DNA from: a virus
Length of the DNA: 41,917 nt
Strand: one strand, 5' to 3'
IMG/VR virus record: IMGVR_UViG_3300034012_000266
Span: 1-41,917 of that record
Shown here: positions 36,381-41,917 of the stretch, piece by piece
How positions within the stretch are numbered: the stretch's first letter is position 1
Layout: each line of letters starts with the position of its first letter
The notes under the pieces: model-generated
The model's database searches: none
What the model was told of the DNA's origin: nothing
What the model saw: the letters and a program-made list of their open reading frames with translations, nothing else
Program-made: the position numbers and the translations under genes

Positions 36381-37354
36381 GCGCACCTGCACTGTGGCAA
36401 GCTAGTTACGCCTACAACGTCGGGGATGTTGTTCAGGCCACGATCCCACCAGCGACGGGATTCTTCTTCCGTTGCACGGTTGCCGGTACGACTAGCGCGA
36501 CGGAACCGTTCTGGCCGACGGTCATCGGTAATACCACTGTCGATGGCACCGTTACATGGATGGCGGTCACCATTCTGTCAGGTGACTTCCAGACATCTAA
36601 CCCCAGCGCAATCATCGAGCTATTTGAGTTGGAGCTGGTCACTGCGATCCATGGCAGTAATGAGGTTTATCGTTTCCACTCGGGCACCAATTTAGTCAAC
36701 AACGGTGATGTGGTTTGGCGTGGCAATAGCTATTTGAAGTTTCCGATTGAAGCAGACGGGTTTGAATACAGTGGACAGGGGTCACTGCCGCGGCCAAGGA
36801 TTCGCGTTAGCAACATTTTTGGCACGGTTACGGCCATCATCCTTAGCCTGCCGGTTGGCTTGGAGGGCGCCAAGGTAACGCGCATCCGCACGCTGGCCAA
36901 ATATCTCGATGCTGCTAACTACCCAGTTAGCGGCGACATCTTGCTACTTGAGGACGGCGATGCACTGCTGCTTGAAGATGGCGGTAGTTTCCTGCTGGAG
37001 CCAATCAATCCCAACGAAGATGGCAGCGCTGAATTTCCACGCGAAATTTTCTTTATCGACCGCAAAAGCGCAGAAAACCGCAACCTCGTTGAATTTGAGC
37101 TGGCAGCCAGCTTTGACCTTGCTGGTGTGCGGGCACCCAAGCGGCAGTGCATCGCCAACCTATGCCCATGGACGTATCGCTCTGCAGAATGCGGCTACAC
37201 GGGGACCAATTATTTTGATGCTGCAGACCAGCCAGTGCTGAGCGCATCTGGTGACGTATGCGGCAAGCGACTCAATAGCTGCCACCTGCGATTTGGGCAG
37301 AATGCTGAATTGCCATTTGGTGGATTCCCTGGCGTTGGTACAGTCAGCGGATGA
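36377..37354 (+). CDS. minor tail protein L-like, with N-terminal domain and internal insert
   Basis: A 325-residue protein, much longer than lambda gpL. The L core starts near residue 75 ([11 protein letters not shown]...[49 protein letters not shown]) and ends with the metal-binding Cys set C258, C263, C272 and C295/C302 ([21 protein letters not shown]...[14 protein letters not shown]); in lambda this binds an iron-sulphur cluster. Residues 1-72 form an extra small domain with repeated G(T/V)..V pattern, and 186-208 are an insert made of LLLEDG copies. Overlaps the next gene by 4 bases. Confidence 0.9.
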   Translation: MSAPALWQASYAYNVGDVVQATIPPATGFFFRCTVAGTTSATEPFWPTVIGNTTVDGTVTWMAVTILSGDFQTSNPSAIIELFELELVTAIHGSNEVYRFHSGTNLVNNGDVVWRGNSYLKFPIEADGFEYSGQGSLPRPRIRVSNIFGTVTAIILSLPVGLEGAKVTRIRTLAKYLDAANYPVSGDILLLEDGDALLLEDGGSFLLEPINPNEDGSAEFPREIFFIDRKSAENRNLVEFELAASFDLAGVRAPKRQCIANLCPWTYRSAECGYTGTNYFDAADQPVLSASGDVCGKRLNSCHLRFGQNAELPFGGFPGVGTVSG

Positions 37355-38058
37355 CAATGACCTGGCGCGACGCAGCACTAGAGCACGCCAAGGCGGAACA
37401 ACCCCGCGAGGCCTGTGGGTTGCTGGTGGTCATCAAAGGCCGCGAGCACTACATCCCGTGCCGCAACCAAGCGGCAGCACCAGATCAGATGTTTGTGCTG
37501 TCAACCGAGGATTACGCCGCAGCCGAAGATCAAGGCGAGGTGTTGGCTATTGTTCACAGCCACCCAAGTACACCACCGCAGCCATCACCAGCAGACCGCG
37601 CCGCATGTGAAGCCAGCGGCTTGCCTTGGTATATCGTCAACCCCAACCTAGAACTCTGGGGCGAATGCAAGCCATGCGGTTATAAGGCGCCATTGATTGG
37701 CCGCGAATGGGTGTGGGCGGTGCATGACTGCTGGACACTGGCGCGTGACTGGTATGCCGAGCAGGGCATCAAGCTACGCGACTGGGACCGCTGCACCAAC
37801 CCAGAAGACTTTCAGGCCAAACCGTATTTTGATGATCGCTGGAAGGCGACAGGTTTCCGTGAGTTGCTACCTAATGAAGAACTAGAGAAAGGCGACCTGC
37901 TGTTTATGAGCATCAGCAGCCCTGGCCTGAACCATTGCGCCGTGTATCTAGGCGATCAGATGGTGTTGCATCATATGCAGAGTCGCTTGAGTAGCCGTGA
38001 CCTTTACGGCGGGTGGCTACTAAAATGCACAGGAAGGAGGTTGCGTCATGCTGCGTAA
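37351..38058 (+). CDS. tail tip protein K-like: JAMM/MPN plus NlpC/P60 peptidase
   Basis: A 235-residue two-domain protein. Residues about 1-110: JAMM zinc-peptidase with E20 (REACGLLV), [14 protein letters not shown] giving H69, H71, S79, D82 (HxH-x7-S-x2-D). Residues about 115-235: NlpC/P60 domain with C127 ([11 protein letters not shown]) and H195 ([15 protein letters not shown]). This is the lambda gpK layout; it takes part in tail tip assembly and may cut peptidoglycan during DNA entry. Overlaps the next gene by 11 bases. Confidence 0.92.
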   Translation: MTMTWRDAALEHAKAEQPREACGLLVVIKGREHYIPCRNQAAAPDQMFVLSTEDYAAAEDQGEVLAIVHSHPSTPPQPSPADRAACEASGLPWYIVNPNLELWGECKPCGYKAPLIGREWVWAVHDCWTLARDWYAEQGIKLRDWDRCTNPEDFQAKPYFDDRWKATGFRELLPNEELEKGDLLFMSISSPGLNHCAVYLGDQMVLHHMQSRLSSRDLYGGWLLKCTGRRLRHAA

Positions 38059-38632
38059 GATCAAGCTGTACGGCGCCCTCGCTAAGTTTGTCGGCCATCG
38101 CGTACTGGAAGCGGATGTCGCCACTGCTGCTGAGGCGGTGCGTTTTCTAGTGACCAACTGGCCAGAGTTAGAAGCCCATATGGCGCACCAGTATTACCGC
38201 GTCCACACCGCTGGCGAAGATCTGACGCTGGATGATGTCCACAACCCAATGGGCCGCGAGATCCAGATTGTGCCGGTGATGGCGGGCGCTGGTGCCATTG
38301 GGCGGATTTTGCTGGGCATTGCGTTGATTGCAGGAGCATTTTTTACAGGAGGCGCAACAATAGGATTATTGGGACTTGCTGCACCTGTAGCTGTTAGCAC
38401 TGTTTTGGCTGGCGTCGGAATCAGCCTTGTTTTAGGTGGGGTAGCTCAGTTACTTGCACCAACACCAAAGATCGACCAAGACGAAGGCGACCCCAAAAAA
38501 AGCTTTAGCTTTAGCGGCATCCAGAACACCACGCGGGCTGGTGTGCCGGTGCCCGTGGTTTATGGCGAGATGTTGGTTGGCGGCATTGTCGTTAGCGCTG
38601 GCGCTGACATTGTGCAGGTGTCAGGCGTATGA
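38048..38632 (+). CDS. tail tip assembly protein I-like
   Basis: A 194-residue protein. N-terminal ubiquitin-like part ([45 protein letters not shown]...IVPVMAGAG), a Gly/Ala-rich hydrophobic middle (about 80-140) and a C-terminus [17 protein letters not shown] typical of lambda gpI. A strong Shine-Dalgarno AAGGAGG at 38034-38040 precedes the ATG. Overlaps J by 4 bases. Confidence 0.9.
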   Translation: MLRKIKLYGALAKFVGHRVLEADVATAAEAVRFLVTNWPELEAHMAHQYYRVHTAGEDLTLDDVHNPMGREIQIVPVMAGAGAIGRILLGIALIAGAFFTGGATIGLLGLAAPVAVSTVLAGVGISLVLGGVAQLLAPTPKIDQDEGDPKKSFSFSGIQNTTRAGVPVPVVYGEMLVGGIVVSAGADIVQVSGV

Positions 38633-41600
38633 GCATCTACGGTGCTGGTGGCGGTGGCAAGGGTAAAGGCGGCGGCGCCTTTCGTAAGTCCACAGAAGCG
38701 AAGGACAACCTTGATTCAACGGCTTACGCCAAGATTGTTGAAATCCTTAGCGAAGGTGAGATCGAGGGATTTGCCACGCCATCACGCTTGGGGCTAACGC
38801 AAGGCACGACGCAATACATGAATGCGTCGATGAAGGATATTTACTTCAACAAGACGCAATTGCTTAATGTTACTGCGGACAATACGTTGCCGCAGGAGTC
38901 TGACTTTAATTTTCAAAACGTCACCGTCGTGACCAAGTTTGGCACGCAAAGCCAGGCCTATGTGCCAGGGTTTGATGCGTCTGAGAAAGAGGAGGGAGTC
39001 AATGAATCCGTGACAATCGCATCGCCTAAAACGAGGGCCATTCTTGATCCAAATATCAATGCCGTTCGGCTGACAATAACTGTGCCATCGCTGCAAAAGG
39101 TGCTGGACAACGGCGACATTGTTGGCTCATCATTGTCTTTGGCCATTGCGGTTCGTTACTCTGGGGCAATCATTTACACTACAGTTATTAACGACACTAT
39201 TTCAGGGCGCACGTCTGATACATATCAGCGAGATTACATTGTTGACCTTGTTGGTGCGTTCCCTGTTGACATTCAAGTTAGCCGCACGTCACCAGAGCCA
39301 ACCAGCGTTAAAGAGCAAAATGCATTTACTTGGACCAGTTACACCGAGCTGATCTATAAAAAGCTGAAGTACCCAAACACTGCCTACGTTGCCACACGGA
39401 TTGATGCTGAGCAGTTCAGCAACATCCCGCAACGCGCCTACAAAATCCGTGGCGTTAAGGTTGCTATTCCGAGCAATGCAACCGTTGACCTAGAAACCGG
39501 TAGGCTCACCTATTCCGGTATTTGGAATGGAACATTCGGCGCTGCTGCATGGACCAGTGACCCCGCCTGGATTCTGTGGGATTTGCTCACCAGCAGGCGC
39601 TACGGATTGGGTGATCACATCCAGGCCAACACATTAGACCGGTGGGCATTTTTTCAAGCTAGTAAGTATTGCGCTGAACTGGTATCGACAGGCCTGAATG
39701 ATCCAATCAGCGAGCCACGGTTTAGCTGCAATGTCAACATCCAAACGCAAGAAGAGGCCTATAAGCTCATCAACGATATGTGTTCAGTGTTCCGCGCCAT
39801 GCCGTACTGGGCGGCTGGATCGCTGAGCATGATGCAAGACCGGGCAGCAGATCCGGTTGCATTATTTACCCTTGCCAATGTCAGTGAAGATGGCTTCACC
39901 TACGAATCCAGCAGCCTGAAGACCCGTTCAACTGTTGTCGTTGTTGGCTGGCTCAATTTGGAGTTGGGCGACATTGACCGGGAAGTGGTCGAAGATCCTG
40001 AAGGCATCGCTCGCTATGGCGTGGTGACCAAAGAAGTGACGGCATTTGCCACCACCAGCCGGTCACAAGCGCATCGCGTGGGCGAGTGGATTCTTTACTC
40101 CGAACGCTACGAGACAGAAGTATGCAGCTTTACCACCAGCCTAGAGAACGGCATCATCGTTCGCCCTGGCGCTGTCATCAACATTGCCGATCCTGTTAAG
40201 TCTGGCGCTCGCCGTGCTGGTCGCATCAGTAGCGGAACCGCATCCACCGTCACGGTTGATAATGCAACCGACCTGCCCAGCACCGGCACCTTGAGCGTGG
40301 TGCTAGACGATGGCATCGTCGAATCGCGCACCATCACAGATCTGACTGCTGGTGTGTACACGGTCACGCCGCCTTTCAGCATGGCACCACAAAATGGTGG
40401 TGTGTGGATGGTTGAAACCAGCGACATCCAGCCGACGCAATGGAAAGTGCTGGGCATCCAAGAAGAAGAGGGCATCAACTATTCGATCACAGCCGTCAGC
40501 TACAACAGCAGCAAATACGACTATGTGGAGCGTGGCGCACCACTTGAAGCCCGCGACATCACCAACTTGAACGTGCCACCTGCAACACCGCAGGACTTGA
40601 CCGGCACCGAGATCCTGTATCCGCTCAATGGTCGGGTCACAACAAAGTTGGCACTCACATGGAAGGGTGTCCGTGGCGTCAATGAATACAAAATTCGGTG
40701 GCGTGCTGAATTTGGCAACTGGACAGAGGTGCGCCAATACGGCCCGCTGTACGAAATCGAGGATGTGACCACTGGCAACTACCAAGTGGAGGTCTATGCC
40801 ATCAGCTCGACGCAGGTGATCAGCAGCGCACCGGCTGAGATGATGTTCTCGGTCACGGGCGTAAGCGCACCACCTGCTAATCCGACAGGCGTCAGCTTGG
40901 TGCCCATCAACGAAAGCACCGCCATTATCCAGTGGGATCTAGCAACCGACCTCGATGTGCTGATTGGCGGTGAGGTCTTGATTCGTCATGACCCGCGTGA
41001 CATGCCAGCAGCGGAGTGGTCAACTAGTAACGCCATCGTGCAGGCAGCGGCTGGCAACCAAACCCAAAAGCAGGTGCCGTTGTTAGCTGGCACTTATTTC
41101 GTCGCCTTCCGTGATCAATCCGGCGTGCGTTCATTGGTGCCGGTTGGCATCCATGCAGCATTGCCCACGCCGCAGCCACGCCTGAGCGTAAAGGTCTGGG
41201 AAGAGCAAAACCTGGTGCCCAAGTTTGATGGCACCAAAACTAACTTCATCTACGACGCTGGCAAGGTTGCGCTGTACCTAGATCCAGCGACGGCACTGAC
41301 CGGCACTTATGTCTACAAGGACACGCTGGACTTGACGCAGGTTTATGACATCAACCTGCGCCGCCGGATCATTAGCTATCCGGTCAGCACGTCAATCAAC
41401 TTCGATAGCGTCACGGGTTTGTTTGACGACCAGCCCGGCAACTTCGATGGCAGCGACCTTGATCAGGTCAACTGCGTTACCTACGTTCGCACAACAAACG
41501 ACAACCCAGCCGGCACGCCAACGTGGGGACCGTGGAACGAGTTCGTCAATGCAGTGGTGCGAGCACGCGCCATCCAGGTGCGGGTGATTGGTGCCACCGA

Positions 41601-41895
41601 AAGCAACTTGGTCGGCTTGGCAATTTCAGACCTTGGCGCAACGGCTGAACTGCAGCAGCGGGTTGAATCTGGCAACCGGACCGGCGCCAACACCTATACC
41701 GTCACGTTTGCCCAGGCGTTTTACCAGACACCGAACATCGTGATCAGCCCGTCGAACATGGCAACCGGTGACTACTACACGGTCACCGCCACCAGCCGCA
41801 CCGGCTTCACTGTAAACTTCTACAACAGTGCCAATGCAGGCGTGACTCGCAGTTGCGATTACACTGCTACTGGCTACGGCAGAGAGATCGTCTAA
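38629..41895 (+). CDS. tail tip / host specificity protein J-like
   Basis: A 1088-residue central tail fibre. N-terminal ~620 residues have the gpJ core (STEAKDNLDSTAYAKIVEILSEGEIEGF; IYFNKTQLLNVT; WDLLTSRRYGLGDHI; YKLINDMCSVFRAMPYWAAGSL; VVVVGW), then two fibronectin type III-like domains (about 649-740 and 742-850), and a C-terminus (about 1025-1088: YTVTFAQAFYQTPNIVIS...RTGFTVNFYNSA) of the lectin-like kind seen in receptor-binding tips. It joins the tail to the cell surface and helps fix host range. Its stop ends on the first base of the next ATG (TAATG). Confidence 0.94.
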   Translation: MSIYGAGGGGKGKGGGAFRKSTEAKDNLDSTAYAKIVEILSEGEIEGFATPSRLGLTQGTTQYMNASMKDIYFNKTQLLNVTADNTLPQESDFNFQNVTVVTKFGTQSQAYVPGFDASEKEEGVNESVTIASPKTRAILDPNINAVRLTITVPSLQKVLDNGDIVGSSLSLAIAVRYSGAIIYTTVINDTISGRTSDTYQRDYIVDLVGAFPVDIQVSRTSPEPTSVKEQNAFTWTSYTELIYKKLKYPNTAYVATRIDAEQFSNIPQRAYKIRGVKVAIPSNATVDLETGRLTYSGIWNGTFGAAAWTSDPAWILWDLLTSRRYGLGDHIQANTLDRWAFFQASKYCAELVSTGLNDPISEPRFSCNVNIQTQEEAYKLINDMCSVFRAMPYWAAGSLSMMQDRAADPVALFTLANVSEDGFTYESSSLKTRSTVVVVGWLNLELGDIDREVVEDPEGIARYGVVTKEVTAFATTSRSQAHRVGEWILYSERYETEVCSFTTSLENGIIVRPGAVINIADPVKSGARRAGRISSGTASTVTVDNATDLPSTGTLSVVLDDGIVESRTITDLTAGVYTVTPPFSMAPQNGGVWMVETSDIQPTQWKVLGIQEEEGINYSITAVSYNSSKYDYVERGAPLEARDITNLNVPPATPQDLTGTEILYPLNGRVTTKLALTWKGVRGVNEYKIRWRAEFGNWTEVRQYGPLYEIEDVTTGNYQVEVYAISSTQVISSAPAEMMFSVTGVSAPPANPTGVSLVPINESTAIIQWDLATDLDVLIGGEVLIRHDPRDMPAAEWSTSNAIVQAAAGNQTQKQVPLLAGTYFVAFRDQSGVRSLVPVGIHAALPTPQPRLSVKVWEEQNLVPKFDGTKTNFIYDAGKVALYLDPATALTGTYVYKDTLDLTQVYDINLRRRIISYPVSTSINFDSVTGLFDDQPGNFDGSDLDQVNCVTYVRTTNDNPAGTPTWGPWNEFVNAVVRARAIQVRVIGATESNLVGLAISDLGATAELQQRVESGNRTGANTYTVTFAQAFYQTPNIVISPSNMATGDYYTVTATSRTGFTVNFYNSANAGVTRSCDYTATGYGREIV

Positions 41896-41917
41896 TGGCG
41901 CAAGCTGACCAGACCGT
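41895..41917 (+). CDS. start of the next gene (partial), probably a tail fibre protein
   Basis: The ATG at 41895 overlaps the J stop and gives MAQADQT before the window ends. The short MAQADQTV start following gpJ is familiar from tail-fibre genes of phages of cyanobacteria, but only seven residues are visible. Confidence 0.4.

Noticed and set aside
1-41917. Integrase, attachment site or CI-type lysogeny module
   Set aside because: No tyrosine or serine recombinase motifs were found. The excisionase-like HTH protein at 9771-9980 alone does not show lysogeny.
1-41917. tRNA genes, CRISPR arrays, insertion sequences, photosynthesis genes (psbA/psbD)
   Set aside because: Looked for cloverleaf-like segments, regularly spaced repeats, transposase motifs and D1/D2 protein motifs; none seen by eye. 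A short tRNA could be missed without a covariance search.

Overview
The window reads as most of a lambda-like, long-tailed (siphovirus) phage genome that probably infects a cyanobacterium. The phage identity is direct: it carries small and large terminase, DUF4055-type portal, minor head protein, scaffold, major capsid, head-tail connectors, major tail protein, tail assembly chaperone, tape measure, a lambda M-L-K-I-J tail-tip series and a tail fibre with a self-cleaving S74 chaperone. The cyanobacterial host is an inference. It rests mainly on a cyAbrB-type regulator (23150-23467), a family essentially restricted to cyanobacteria, and on a complete sigma-70 factor of the group 1/2 kind (6350-7249). 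No photosynthesis gene, integrase, tRNA or CRISPR array was seen.

Layout. 1-3.3 kb (+): end of a tail gene, the S74 tail fibre and small tail-associated or basic proteins. 3.0-6.2 kb (+): lysis region with holin-like peptides, one of them ending on a dnaX-type slippery heptamer, and a two-domain endolysin; then a metallophosphoesterase and an HNH nuclease. 6.1-17.3 kb (-): a long, tightly overlapped early operon read leftwards. In transcription order it holds an SF2 helicase/DNA methyltransferase fusion, HNH nuclease, DEAH helicase, C5-MTase-like protein, VRR-NUC nuclease, several tiny proteins, a RecE-like exonuclease, Bet/RecT annealase, HTH protein, SSB, more small proteins, zinc ribbon, RHH regulator, dCTP deaminase and the sigma factor. 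17.3-21.4 kb (+): RHH regulator, primase-polymerase/VirE helicase, a repeat-rich candidate origin, a second RHH protein, DUF3310 and a beta sliding clamp. 21.4-32.8 kb (+): packaging and head genes, with cyAbrB between terL and portal, ending at a strong terminator. 32.8-41.9 kb (+): tail genes, with a +1 frameshift in the tail chaperone, running into the first codons of the next gene.

How it works together. The leftward and rightward early transcription units start from convergently overlapping (face-to-face) promoters at about 17.28-17.32 kb that share a 17-bp palindrome, next to an RHH repressor-like gene: a likely regulatory switch. The rightward early unit leads into primase-helicase and a 200-bp region of inverted repeats, a G-quadruplex-capable tract and an AT-rich stretch, which together look like a replication origin. 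No DNA polymerase is seen, but a clamp is, so the phage probably loads host Pol III on its own clamp. Recombination (RecE/Bet/SSB) and nucleotide metabolism (dCTP deaminase) sit in the leftward unit, together with the sigma factor as its last gene, where it could redirect host RNA polymerase later in infection.

Limits: all family names come from reading motifs by eye. Starts of small genes are uncertain because Shine-Dalgarno sequences are weak or missing for many of them.
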